Assembly (NCBI GenBank): GCA_001314685.1
Contig: LJNT01000083.1
Location: 1-38,097 of the forward strand
Length of the DNA: 38,097 bases
Direction: 5' to 3'
Origin: Rhodobacteraceae bacterium HLUCCA09
GTDB taxonomy: Bacteria; Pseudomonadota; Alphaproteobacteria; Rhodobacterales; Rhodobacteraceae
A program made the translations under genes and the position numbers. Positions 23,914 to 33,539 of this stretch are shown piece after piece (position 1 is the stretch's first letter; each line of letters starts with the position of its first letter). Below the pieces are notes generated by a model. It was not told the origin of the DNA. It searched no databases and saw only the letters and a list, made by a program, of their open reading frames with translations.

Positions 23914-25968
23914 ATGACCCTTGAGACCTTCGCACGCGCGGGCGACGGCCTGCTCTGCCGCATCGGCAGCGAGACCCTGACGCTCACGCCCCTGGGCGAC
24001 GGCGCCATCCGCGTCCGCGCCACGCGCAACCGCGCCTTCGACGACGACCTTCCGAGCGGCCTGCTCGACCCGCCACCCGAGGCCAGGGGCGCGCGCGCCG
24101 AGATCGACGGCGACACGGCCACCGTCACCAATGGCCGCCTGCGGGCGGTGGCGCGGCGCGTGCCGCGCGGGCTGCACCCGACGGTCGAGCTTTCGTTCGC
24201 CGACACCGAGACGGGCGAGGTGCTGCTGAAGGAGGAGATGCCGCACATCCTCTTCCCCGACACGCGGCACTACGCCGCCGAGGAGGGCGCGCTCTGGCGG
24301 ATCGAGACATGCTTCGCCGCGCATGAGGGCGAGCGCTTCCACGGCCTCGGCCAGCACCAGCACGGGCGGTTCGACCAGAAGGGCTGCGTGATCGACCTCG
24401 TGCAGATGAACACCGAGGTGGTGATCCCCTTCCTCGTCTCCTCGCGCGGCTACGGGCTGATCTGGAACGCCCCCGGAACGGGCCGGGTGGAACTGGCCGA
24501 AAACCGCACGCGCTGGGTGCTCGATGCCGCGCCGCAGCTCGACTACGTGGTGCTCGCCGGGCCGGCGCCCGCCGACATCCTGCGCCGCTACGCCGGGCTT
24601 ACCGGCCACCCCCCGATGATGCCCGACTGGGCCATGGGCTTCTGGCAGTGCAAGCTGCGCTATGCCACGCAGGACGAGGTGCTGGCCGTCGCCCGCGAGC
24701 ACAAGCGCCGCGGCCACCCGATCGACGTGCTCGTGATCGACTTCTTCAACTGGACGAAGGGCGGCGAGTGGCGGATCGACCCCGACGCCTTCCCCGACCC
24801 TGCCGGCATGGTGCGCGCGCTGGAGGAGATGGGCATCACCCCGATGATCTCGGTCTGGCCGGCGGTGAACGCCAATGCCGAAAATTTCGCCGAGATGCGC
24901 GACGCAGGCTTCCTGATCGAGCACCGCCGTGGCGTGCAGGCGTCGTCGGTCTTTCTCGACGCGCATTCCGAGGGGCGCATGCCGCTGTCCTTCTACGACG
25001 CGACGAACCCCGAGGCGCGCGCCTATCACTGGGCGCGGGTGCGCGATGGCTACGGCCGCCACGGCTTCCGCGCCTTCTGGCTCGATGCGAACGAGCCCGA
25101 GGTCTATCCGACGCATCCCGACAACATGCGCTACCATGCGGGCGCCGGCCGGGCCGTCTACAATGCCTATCCCGCGCTTCACCAGCAGGGCTATGCCGAG
25201 CATATGGAGGCGGACGGCATCGGCGATGGCCTGATGCTCTCGCGCTCGGCCTGGCTCGGCAGCCAGCGCCACCCGGTCGTCGTGTGGTCGGGCGACGTGC
25301 ACTCGACTTTCGCCGATCTCGCCCGCCAGATCCGGGCGGGGCTCAACATGGCGATGTCGGGGATCCCCTGGTGGACGACCGACATCGGCGGCTTCAAGGG
25401 CGGCGACATCCGGGATCCGGCCTTCCACGAGCTGCTGATCCGCTGGTTCCAGTTCGGCGTGTTCTGCCCGGTCTTCCGCCTGCACGGCTTCCGGCAGGAT
25501 TCGGAAGGAGACCCTCGCCTCGGGCGCGACTTCCGCGCCGGGGGGGCGGCGAACGAGGTCTGGTCGTTCGGGCCCGAGGTCGAGCGGCATCTGGCGGCCT
25601 GCCTGCATCTGCGCGAGCGCCTGCGCCCCTACATCCGCGACCAGATGCGCCGCACGCACGAAACCGGCCTGCCGCCGATGCGGCCGCTCCTCGTCGACTT
25701 CCCCGACGATCCGGGAGCCGCCGGGATCGACGACCAGTTGATGTTCGGCGACGCGCTGCTCGTGGCCCCTGTTCTGGAGCACGGCGCGCGGGAGAGGGGC
25801 GTCTACCTCCCCCACGGCTGCGACTGGCGCGATCTCCGCGACAGCGCGATCCACGCCGGCGGCAGGCGCGTCGTCGCGCCCGCGCCGCTCGAGCACATGC
25901 CGGTCTTCGTGCGCACCGATGTTGAGCCTCCCCTCACGGAGCGCTTCGATCCGACGGGGCGAGCATAG
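23914..25968 (+). CDS. Glycoside hydrolase family 31 (alpha-glucosidase/alpha-xylosidase type)
   Basis: This 684-residue GH31 enzyme has an N-terminal beta-sandwich (to about residue 230), then the catalytic barrel beginning MMPDWAMGFWQCKLRYATQDEVLAVAREHKRRGHPIDVLVIDFF. The nucleophile Asp lies in AFWLDANEPEV and the acid/base Asp in VVVWSGDVHSTF; the -1 subsite residues in GIPWWTTDIGGF and PVFRLHGFR are present. Relatives include alpha-xylosidases, alpha-glucosidases and sulfoquinovosidases; the sulfoquinovose-type signature is not evident. There is no signal peptide, so the substrate would be a small intracellular glycoside. It begins 3 nt after the MBL gene and ends the operon, which is odd beside nitrogen-catabolic enzymes: the imported molecule may be glycosylated, or the gene was captured. 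Confidence 0.87.
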   Translation: MTLETFARAGDGLLCRIGSETLTLTPLGDGAIRVRATRNRAFDDDLPSGLLDPPPEARGARAEIDGDTATVTNGRLRAVARRVPRGLHPTVELSFADTETGEVLLKEEMPHILFPDTRHYAAEEGALWRIETCFAAHEGERFHGLGQHQHGRFDQKGCVIDLVQMNTEVVIPFLVSSRGYGLIWNAPGTGRVELAENRTRWVLDAAPQLDYVVLAGPAPADILRRYAGLTGHPPMMPDWAMGFWQCKLRYATQDEVLAVAREHKRRGHPIDVLVIDFFNWTKGGEWRIDPDAFPDPAGMVRALEEMGITPMISVWPAVNANAENFAEMRDAGFLIEHRRGVQASSVFLDAHSEGRMPLSFYDATNPEARAYHWARVRDGYGRHGFRAFWLDANEPEVYPTHPDNMRYHAGAGRAVYNAYPALHQQGYAEHMEADGIGDGLMLSRSAWLGSQRHPVVVWSGDVHSTFADLARQIRAGLNMAMSGIPWWTTDIGGFKGGDIRDPAFHELLIRWFQFGVFCPVFRLHGFRQDSEGDPRLGRDFRAGGAANEVWSFGPEVERHLAACLHLRERLRPYIRDQMRRTHETGLPPMRPLLVDFPDDPGAAGIDDQLMFGDALLVAPVLEHGARERGVYLPHGCDWRDLRDSAIHAGGRRVVAPAPLEHMPVFVRTDVEPPLTERFDPTGRA

Positions 25969-26060
25969 CCCGGTAGATCAAGGTCCCGACCCGGGCGACC
26001 CCGGTCACCTGAAGAGCCTCGGACTCGAGATCCTTGAACGGACCGGCTACCTGCAGGTCT

Positions 26061-26078
26061 CGAGCTCTCGCGAGCTCG
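26061..26078 (+). terminator. Candidate terminator hairpin of the 17-gene operon
   Basis: CGAGCTC-TCGC-GAGCTCG is a perfect 7-bp stem with a 4-nt loop, 93 bp after the GH31 stop. No T-run follows directly, so this is a weak call based on position. Confidence 0.3.
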
Positions 26079-26387
26079 GGCTTCGCGTTTCCGATCCCCC
26101 TGCTTGTTCTTCGTTCCCCAGGGCAACTCTACCGCTCCCGCTGGACGGCTTCGGCAAGGCCGCTTCACCGCCGGTTCCTGCAAAGGCGCCGACCACGGGA
26201 AACGCCGCCTGACACGCCCGCTTGGGTCGCGCGACGGCCGCTCTTCCCGACCTGCGCGCCGGACGCGCTCGTCCGGCCGTTGAGGGCTGCGGGTTGTCGC
26301 CGGCTTGACGAATCCGCAGCGATGACCTCCTGCATGTGCACCCTAGGTCACAGTTGAAAGGCGCTGGAAACCGCAGTTGAGTTGCGG

Positions 26388-26403
26388 CGGCATGACTATG
26401 CCG
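26388..26403. promoter_or_regulatory. Dyad upstream of rpoN
   Basis: CGGCAT-GACT-ATGCCG is a perfect 6-bp dyad ending 27 bp before the rpoN ATG. It could be an operator or part of the 5-prime leader; there is no further evidence. Confidence 0.25.
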
Positions 26404-26430
26404 GAAGCGTGAGCCCGGGGCGCGAGCGAG

Positions 26431-27789
26431 ATGCAGATCCAGGCAGGTCAGGTTCTTCGTCAGCAGCACGTCGTTGCGATGACGCAGGAGTTGCGTCGCG
26501 CGATCGATCTGTTGAGCTTCAACAACGCCGGTCTGCGGGCCTACCTCGAGCGTGAGGCCCGGACGAATCCGCTGATCGAATTGCGCCCGTTGGCCGACCG
26601 TCCGGCCGCCACGGACGACAGCCCCAGACCCGCGCCGGACCCGGCAGGCGGAGGCAAGGCTTCCGGGCCCGGTGCGGCCCCGGTGGGGGCCGAGGCGCTG
26701 CCTGCTGCGCCCCTGGGCCTTGTGGACCACGTGATGAGCCAGATCCGGATCGAGGCGCGCGACGCGAGACAGGTTTCGATCGCTCATGCCTTCCTCGATG
26801 CGCTTGAGCCCTACGGCTGGCTGCAGCGCGACGTCGCCGACATCGCCGCGGCCGCGGATTGCACGTGCGAGGAGGCAGAAGCCGTGCTCGCCCTGCTGCA
26901 GGCCTGCGATCCGCCGGGGATCTTCGCGCGGTCGCTCAGGGAGTGTCTGCGCCTGCAGGCCCTCGACCGAGAGGCGCTCGACCCCCTGATGGAGAGCGTC
27001 CTGGACAGGCTGGACCTCGTGGCCGAAGGAGACATCGCGGCGCTGGCCATGGCCTGCGACGCCACGGCGGGGGCGGTCGCGGCGCGCGTCGCGGTGCTGC
27101 GCGGCTTCGACCCGAAGCCGGGTCTTGCCTTCGAGGCCCCGCCCCACCCCGTCCGCGCACCCGACCTCATCGCAACGGAGGATGGGAATGGCTGGGCGCT
27201 CGAACTTAACGACGCAACGCTTCCGGCGATCACCGTGCGCAAGGACCGCGTCTCCGACAAGAGTGCGCGCGAAGGCTTCGCGGCCGAGGCGCTTGCGCGG
27301 GCGCGGGGGCTGAAGCGGGCGATCGAGTACCGCAATGCCAACACGGTCGCCGTGGGCGCCGAGATCCTCAAGCGCCAGTCGGAGTATTGCGCAGACCGCG
27401 CGACCCACCTCGAGGCGCTGTCGTTGCAGGAGGTCGCCGATGCGACGGGCCTGCACGAGAGCACGGTCAGCCGCCTCGTCGCCGGGCTGCTGATTCAGAC
27501 GCCGCGGGGTGTGCTGGTCTTGCGCGATCTGTTCTGTCGCGCGCTCGGGGCGCAGAGTGGCAAGCCGGGGGTCTCGGTCGCGCAGGTCCGGGCGAGGATC
27601 GTGGCGCTGATCGGCGAGGAGAGGCCAGACGCGCCGTTGACGGACGCGATGATCGTCGAGGCGCTCGATCGCGAGGGCGTGCGCATCGGTCGCCGGACGG
27701 TCGCCAAGTATCGCGCGATGGCGGGCCTGCACGGGGCAGCGGAACGGCGTCGGAGGGCCCGTGCATTCCCGAAGCGGCCGCGTGCGTGA
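26431..27789 (+). CDS. rpoN: RNA polymerase sigma-54 factor (RpoN paralogue)
   Basis: This 452-residue sigma-54 is somewhat shorter than typical. Region I is present at residues 1-50 (VLRQQHVVAMTQELRRAIDLLSFNNAGLRAYLEREARTNPLIEL), followed by a Pro/Ala-rich region II linker. The core-binding domain (FLDALEPYGWL, ACDPPGIFARSLRECLRLQ) comes next, then a helix-turn-helix (LSLQEVADATGLHESTVSRLVAG), and the RpoN box reads GRRTVAKYRAM near residue 425. It therefore recognises -24/-12 promoters and needs an AAA+ activator. Its setting is not the usual housekeeping one: the ptsN, hpf and lptB genes that normally flank rpoN are absent. A sigma-54 promoter begins about 100 bp downstream, and an activator lies 7 kb away. 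I infer a dedicated paralogue. The ribosome site is weak. Confidence 0.9.
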   Translation: MQIQAGQVLRQQHVVAMTQELRRAIDLLSFNNAGLRAYLEREARTNPLIELRPLADRPAATDDSPRPAPDPAGGGKASGPGAAPVGAEALPAAPLGLVDHVMSQIRIEARDARQVSIAHAFLDALEPYGWLQRDVADIAAAADCTCEEAEAVLALLQACDPPGIFARSLRECLRLQALDREALDPLMESVLDRLDLVAEGDIAALAMACDATAGAVAARVAVLRGFDPKPGLAFEAPPHPVRAPDLIATEDGNGWALELNDATLPAITVRKDRVSDKSAREGFAAEALARARGLKRAIEYRNANTVAVGAEILKRQSEYCADRATHLEALSLQEVADATGLHESTVSRLVAGLLIQTPRGVLVLRDLFCRALGAQSGKPGVSVAQVRARIVALIGEERPDAPLTDAMIVEALDREGVRIGRRTVAKYRAMAGLHGAAERRRRARAFPKRPRA

Positions 27790-27805
27790 GATGCGCGCGT
27801 CTCCG
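27786..27805 (+). promoter_or_regulatory. Candidate enhancer (UAS) for the sigma-54 activator, site 1
   Basis: GTGAGATGCGCGCGTCTCCG contains the near-dyad GAGA-TGCGCGCG-TCTC. The same GTGAG(A/G)(T/G)GCGC motif occurs twice upstream of the other sigma-54 promoter (35642 and 35664). It lies 105 bp upstream of the -24 element, a normal distance for activator binding, and overlaps the rpoN stop codon. Binding is inferred. Confidence 0.45.
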
Positions 27806-27844
27806 CGCGGATTTCGCGCCTGCCGTGTGCTGCCTCTCGGAATC

Positions 27845-27860
27845 GTCCTTTAGCGCAACG
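27845..27860 (+). promoter_or_regulatory. Shared GTCCTT...GCAACG block, copy 1
   Basis: GTCCTTTAGCGCAACG recurs as GTCCTTACGCAACG before the second sigma-54 promoter. It lies 30 bp from the -24 box here and 19 bp there, an 11-bp difference close to one helical turn. It may be a second binding site or a DNA-bending site. Confidence 0.4.
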
Positions 27861-27890
27861 CGGTGATGCTCCCGCCGGCATCGAAGGCGG

Positions 27891-27906
27891 TGGCACGATA
27901 CTTGCA
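27891..27906 (+). promoter_or_regulatory. Sigma-54 promoter of the second transporter operon
   Basis: TGGCAC-GATAC-TTGCA is a perfect match to the -24/-12 consensus with correct GG-N10-GC spacing. Transcription would start near 27918, giving a leader of about 80 nt before the binding-protein gene at 27997. Confidence 0.88.
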
Positions 27907-27996
27907 TGTAGCTTTCTGGCGGGCGCATAGGCGCGACAAGACGGCCTGCCGGTCCCGAGCCGCTCGGGCTCAGTCCAACCAAGGGAGACCCACCGA

Positions 27997-29535
27997 ATGA
28001 CACGCTTTCCACGCCTTCTGGCCGCGTCGCTCCTGGCGCTCGGCACGGCGGCACCGGTCGCCTCGGCGCAGGACCTCGTGGTCGGCTTCACGCGGGATGC
28101 CGACACGCTCGATCCCGCCAACCACCGCAACCGCGAGACCCAGACCATCATCCGCAACATGTACGACGGTATCCTGACGCGGGATTCGTCGATGGAGATC
28201 CACCCGGAACTCGCCGAGTCCTACACCCAGGTCTCGCCCACCGAGTACGACTTCGTGATCCGCGACGGGGTGCGCTTTCACGACGGCTCCGCGATGACCC
28301 TCGAGGACGTCAAGTTCACCCTCGAGCGGCTGTTCACCGAGGGCGGCATGGGCGACGGCCAGACCAGCCCTCGGCAGAGCCTGCTCGGCCCGCTCGAGAG
28401 CGTCGAGATCACCGGCGAGGACACCGTGCGCCTGACGCTGGCAGAGCCCTGGCCGCTGCTGCCCGCCATGCTGCCCTTCCAGGAAGTCGTCTCGAAGGAC
28501 CATGTCGAGGCGGTCGGCAACGATGGAATGGCGACCGAGGCCAACGGCACCGGCCCGTTCAGGCTCGTCGACTGGCGCAAGGGCGACTCGATCATCATGG
28601 AGCGGTTCGACGACTATTATGGCGGCGCCGAGGGCATCGAGCCCGTCGGGCCGGCCTGCGTCGAGCGCGCGATCTTCCGCATCATCCCCGAATCCGCGTC
28701 GCGGGTGGCGGCGCTTCTTGCGGGCGACGTGCACATCATCAACGAGCTGCCCGCCTTCGCCGTGCCGCAGGTCGAGGCCTCCGACGTGGCCGACGTGATG
28801 ACCGTAAACGGCACCCGCAGCTTCTTCATCGCCATGAACAACCAGGGCGAGATCTTCGACGACGTGAGGGTGCGGCAGGCCGTTGCCCATGCCATCGAAA
28901 AGGATCTGATCATCGACGCGATCCTCGGCGGTAACGCGGCGCGGATCGAGGGCATCCTCAGCCCCGACGCCTTCGGCAAGAACGAGGATCTGCCCGCCTA
29001 CGACCACGACCCCGAAAAGGCGCGCGCGCTGCTGGCCGAGGCAGGCTACCCCGACGGGATCGAGGTGACGATGGACGTCGAGGGCGCCTTCAAGGATACC
29101 GCGGAGGCCATCGCCTCGATGCTGACCGAAGCCGGCATCACAACGACCGTCGCGGTGGGCGAGGGGGCCCTGCTCACCGAGAAGTGGCGCACCATGGGAG
29201 AGCCCAAGGAGGGCGACATGTACTTCTCTTCCTGGGGCAACGGCTCGCTCGACCCCGAGGACATCTTCGTGCCGACGCACATGACCGACGCGCGTGGCAA
29301 CTCGGCCGGCTACTCCAACTCCGAGATCGACCGGCTGCTCGACGAGGCCGCGACTGAGGTCGATCGCGAGGTGCGGGCGAGCATGTACCAGGAGGCCGAG
29401 GCGATCGTGAACGCCGAGGTGCCCTACGTCTATCTCTGGGTGCCGCAGGACATCTACGGCGTCTCCAGGCGTGTCAGCGGCTGGAGCCCCAGCCCGGACG
29501 GCCGGATCAACCTGCACGACGCCTGCCTGAACTGA
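27997..29535 (+). CDS. ABC peptide-type importer, substrate-binding protein (SBP_bac_5), Sec-exported
   Basis: This 512-residue solute-binding protein has a plain Sec signal peptide (RFPRLLAASLLALGTAAPVASAQ), in contrast to the Tat signal of the first importer. Family blocks are DADTLDPANHRNRETQTIIRNMYDGIL, YDFVIRDGVRFHDGSAMTLEDVKFTLERLF, NGTGPFRLVDWRKGDSIIMERFDDYYGG and DDVRVRQAVAHAIEKDLII. An AGGGAG ribosome site lies about 10 nt before the ATG. It is the first gene behind a perfect sigma-54 promoter and is followed by hairpins, then permease and ATPase genes, a C45 hydrolase and the activator gene. The ligand is unknown; the adjoining hydrolase suggests an acylated amide or short peptide. 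Confidence 0.9.
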   Translation: MTRFPRLLAASLLALGTAAPVASAQDLVVGFTRDADTLDPANHRNRETQTIIRNMYDGILTRDSSMEIHPELAESYTQVSPTEYDFVIRDGVRFHDGSAMTLEDVKFTLERLFTEGGMGDGQTSPRQSLLGPLESVEITGEDTVRLTLAEPWPLLPAMLPFQEVVSKDHVEAVGNDGMATEANGTGPFRLVDWRKGDSIIMERFDDYYGGAEGIEPVGPACVERAIFRIIPESASRVAALLAGDVHIINELPAFAVPQVEASDVADVMTVNGTRSFFIAMNNQGEIFDDVRVRQAVAHAIEKDLIIDAILGGNAARIEGILSPDAFGKNEDLPAYDHDPEKARALLAEAGYPDGIEVTMDVEGAFKDTAEAIASMLTEAGITTTVAVGEGALLTEKWRTMGEPKEGDMYFSSWGNGSLDPEDIFVPTHMTDARGNSAGYSNSEIDRLLDEAATEVDREVRASMYQEAEAIVNAEVPYVYLWVPQDIYGVSRRVSGWSPSPDGRINLHDACLN

Positions 29536-29549
29536 TAGACTGACCCTTA

Positions 29550-29594
29550 CCGGGGCTCGCACGGGCCCCGGCCACCGGCCCCGTCACCGGGGCC
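29550..29594 (+). repeat. Tandem hairpins after the second substrate-binding protein gene
   Basis: Stem 1 is CCGGGGC (29550-29556) with GCCCCGG (29565-29571); stem 2 is GGCCCCG (29577-29583) with CGGGGCC (29588-29594). They separate the binding-protein gene from the permease gene, as the hairpin at 17072 does in the other importer, and probably favour high binding-protein expression. Confidence 0.55.
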
Positions 29595-29612
29595 AACGGG
29601 AGAGCTTCGCGC

Positions 29613-30620
29613 ATGTCCCTCGCCCGCCTCGTCGAACGGCTTCTGCAACTGATCCCGGTGCTCCTCGGCGTGAGCGTGATCGTTTTCGTGATGATCACGC
29701 TGACGCCGGGCGATCCCGTCGACATCATGATCGGCGACGAGATCGTGACCGAGGAACAGGAAGAGGCGATGCGCCGCGACCTCGGCCTCGACCGCCCCGT
29801 GCACGAGCGGTTCCTCGTCTTTCTCGGCAACGCGGTGCAGGGCGATTTCGGAGAGAGCTTCTACCACGGTCGCCCCGTGGCCGACGTGATCGCCGAACGT
29901 CTGCCCGCCACCATCGAACTGACGCTGGTGGCCATGATCATCGCCCTCGTCACCGCCATCCCGCTGGGCGTGCTGGCCGCGATCAAGCGGAACTCCATCC
30001 TCGACCGGATCGCCACGGTGGGATCGCTCCTGGGGGTGTCGCTACCCGGCTTCTGGTTCGGCATCCTGCTGATCATGCTCTTCGCCGTGCAGCTCGACCT
30101 GCTGCCGGTCTCGGGTCGGATCGGCTACGCCTTCGAGATCGAGCCGATCACGCATTTCATGCTGATCGACACGCTGCTGCGCGGCCGGCCCGACGCATTC
30201 CTCGACGCGCTGTCGCACATCATCCTGCCGGCGATCACGCTCGGGCTGCCAATGACGGCGATCCTGATGCGCGTCACCCGCGCCTCGATGCTCGAAGTGC
30301 TCCGGCAGGACTACGTGACCTTTGCCGAGGCCAAGGGTCTTGCCCGCCACCGCATCCTCTTTCGCCATGCGCTGAAGAACGCGCTGATCCCCACCGTCTC
30401 GGTCGCCGCGATCGAGACGGGCTCGCTCCTCGGCGGCAACATGATCGTCGAGACGGTCTTCGGCTGGCCCGGTCTGGGGCGGCTGGTGGTCGAGAGCATC
30501 TTCGTGCGCAACTACCCACTCGTGCAGGCGGCGGTGCTGCTCTACGCCGTGACCTACGTGATGCTCAATTTCTTCGCCGACATCCTCTACACCGTCCTCA
30601 ACCCGCGGGTGAAGCTGTGA
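29613..30620 (+). CDS. ABC importer permease, DppB type
   Basis: This 335-residue DppB/OppB permease begins with ERLLQLIPVLLGVSVIVFVMITLTPGDPVD, followed by LGLDRPVHERFLVFLGNAVQGDFGESF. It has six membrane spans, the EAA loop EVLRQDYVTFAEAKGLARHRILFRHALKNALIPTVSV and the terminal ETVFGWPGLGRLVVESIFVRNYPLVQ. A GGGAGAG ribosome site precedes the ATG. It belongs to the sigma-54-driven operon and is followed, with a 4-nt overlap, by its DppC partner, the conventional B-then-C order. Confidence 0.9.
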   Translation: MSLARLVERLLQLIPVLLGVSVIVFVMITLTPGDPVDIMIGDEIVTEEQEEAMRRDLGLDRPVHERFLVFLGNAVQGDFGESFYHGRPVADVIAERLPATIELTLVAMIIALVTAIPLGVLAAIKRNSILDRIATVGSLLGVSLPGFWFGILLIMLFAVQLDLLPVSGRIGYAFEIEPITHFMLIDTLLRGRPDAFLDALSHIILPAITLGLPMTAILMRVTRASMLEVLRQDYVTFAEAKGLARHRILFRHALKNALIPTVSVAAIETGSLLGGNMIVETVFGWPGLGRLVVESIFVRNYPLVQAAVLLYAVTYVMLNFFADILYTVLNPRVKL

Positions 30621-31521
30621 GCGCGACGGAGGAGATCATAGCCGCCGGCCCGGCCGAGCCCGCGCGGGAGACGCCTTTCCGCCGCAACATGCGCGCCTTT
30701 GCAGCGAACCCTCTGGCGCTGGGATCGGCCGTCGTCGTGGGTCTGTTCATCCTCATGGCGATCTTCGCGCCGCTCGTCGCGCCCCACGACCCCGCCGACA
30801 CCGATCTCCTCCGCCGCCTCCAGCCGCCGGCGTGGCTGCCGGGGGGCGACTGGGCGCACCCGCTGGGCTGCGACGCGCTGGGACGCGACATCCTCAGCCG
30901 GATCATCTACGGCGCGCGGGTGTCGATCTTCATCGGCGCGGCGGTGGTTCTGGTGGCCACGACCATCGGCATCCTCGCCGGGCTCGCCGCGGGCTACCTG
31001 CGCGGCTGGGTCGACGTGGCGATCTCGCGGTTCGTCGACATCCTGCTCGGCTTTCCCTATCTGATCTTCGCCATCGGGCTGATGGCGATGATGGGGCCTG
31101 GTCTCGGCAACATCATTCTTGCGCTGGTCTACAAGGAGTGGGTGATCCCGTGCCGCGTGGTGCGGGGCGAGACGCTGGCCGCGCGCGAGCTGGAATATGT
31201 CGAGGCCGCGCGCGCCATCGGCGCCTCGCGCGGCTACATCATGCTGCGCGAGATCCTCCCCAACATCCTCTCGCCCGTGATCGTCGTCTCCACCATCCGC
31301 ATGGCGCATGTGATCATCCTCGAGGCGTCGCTCAGCTTCCTCGGGCTCGGCGTGCAGCCGCCCACCGCCTCGTGGGGGGCGATGGTGGCCGACGGGCGGG
31401 CCTTCATCCTGCAGGCGTGGTGGGTCTCCACCTTCCCCGGCGTGGCGATCCTGCTGCTGGTGCTGGCGATCAACGTGGCCAGCCAGGGCCTGCGCGACGC
31501 CTTCGACCCGAGGTTTCACGA

Positions 31522-31525
<4 letters not shown>
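30617..31525 (+). CDS. ABC importer permease, DppC type
   Basis: This 302-residue DppC/OppC permease has a GTG start overlapping the dppB-type stop. It carries the OppC N-terminal segment (TPFRRNMRAFAANPLALGSAVVVGLFILMAIFAPLVAPHDP), LGCDALGRDILSRIIYGARVSIFIG, the EAA loop ARELEYVEAARAIGASRGYIMLREILPNILSPVIV and SFLGLGVQPPTASWGAMVADGR. The end overlaps the next ATPase gene by 4 nt. It forms the channel of the second importer with the preceding protein. Confidence 0.9.
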
Positions 31526-32516
<991 letters not shown>

Positions 32517-32520
<4 letters not shown>

Positions 32521-33539
32521 CCGGAAGCGCGCCCCTCCTCGAGGTGGACAAGCTCGTGAAGGAATACCGCGGCGGCCGCCGTCTGGCCGACCGGCTGACG
32601 GGCCGGCCCGAGACGGTGGTGCGCGCCGTCACCGGCGTCAGCCTGTCGATCGCCCGGGGCGAGATCGTCGGGCTGATCGGCGAGTCGGGCTGCGGCAAGT
32701 CCACCCTCGGCCGCTCGATCCTGCGGCTGCACGAGCCCACCTCGGGGCGCGTGACGTTTGACGGCACCGACGTCACGGCGCTGGCGGCGCCTGCGATGAA
32801 GGCGATGCGACGGCGGATGCAGATCATCTTCCAGGATCCCTACGCCTCGCTCAACCCGCGCCGCACGGTGGGCGAGATCGTGGGGCTGCCGCTGCGCCTG
32901 CACGGTCTGGCCAGGAGCCCCGCGGAGGTGCGCGACCTCGTGGCGGCGATGATCGAGAAGGTGGGCCTGAAGTCCGCCCATCTGGATCGCTATCCGCACC
33001 AGTTCTCGGGCGGGCAGCGCCAGCGCATCGGGATCGCCCGGGCGCTGGTCAGCCACCCCGAGTTCATCGTCTGCGACGAGCCCGTGTCGGCGCTCGACGT
33101 CTCGATCCAGGCGCAGATCATACAGCTGCTGACCGACCTGAAGAGCGAGATGGGGCTGACCTACCTGTTCATCTCGCACGACATCTCGGTGATCGGCTAT
33201 CTCAGCGACCGGGTCGCGGTGATGTATCTGGGCGAGTTGGTGGAGTTCGGCCCCGTCGAGGACGTGCTCGCGCGCCCTCGCCACCCATACACGCAGAGCC
33301 TGATGTCGGCGGTGCCGGAGGTCGACCGGCCCGGCCACCGCCACCGCGTGCGGCTGGAGGGCGACCTGCCCTCGCCGCTCGCGCCGCCCCCCGGCTGCCG
33401 CTTTCACACGCGCTGCCCCTTCGCCACCGACATCTGCCGCCGCGAGGCGCCTCGAACCGAAACGGTGGGGCCGGGCCACACGGCCGCCTGCCACCGGTTG
33501 TCGGAGAACCTGTCGCTTCTGGACGAGGAGCAGGCATGA
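32517..33539 (+). CDS. ABC importer ATPase, DppF type
   Basis: This 340-residue ATP-binding subunit has a GTG start overlapping the previous stop. Motifs are Walker A GESGCGKS, IIFQDPYASLNPRRTVGEI, signature FSGGQRQRIGIARAL, Walker B FIVCDEPVSALDVSIQAQ, FISHDISVI and the C-terminal HPYTQSLMSAVPEVD with CRFHTRCPFATDICRREAP...ACH. A short insertion (GGRRLADRLTGRPE) between the first strands is typical of DppF proteins. It completes the second importer. The C45 hydrolase gene starts inside its last codons. Confidence 0.9.

Larger units (their letters stand above)
25969..26430. other. Intergenic region between GH31 and rpoN
   Basis: These 462 bp hold no convincing gene; the ORFs on the track here have no family similarity and conflicting frames. 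Inside are the hairpin at 26061-26078 and the dyad at 26388-26403. No sigma-54 promoter element was found upstream of rpoN, so rpoN is probably transcribed by another sigma factor. Confidence 0.5.

Noticed and set aside
22411-25896. 1161-residue minus-strand ORF
   Set aside because: It is antisense to the amidohydrolase, MBL and GH31 genes, which carry full catalytic motifs; long antisense frames are expected at this G+C content.
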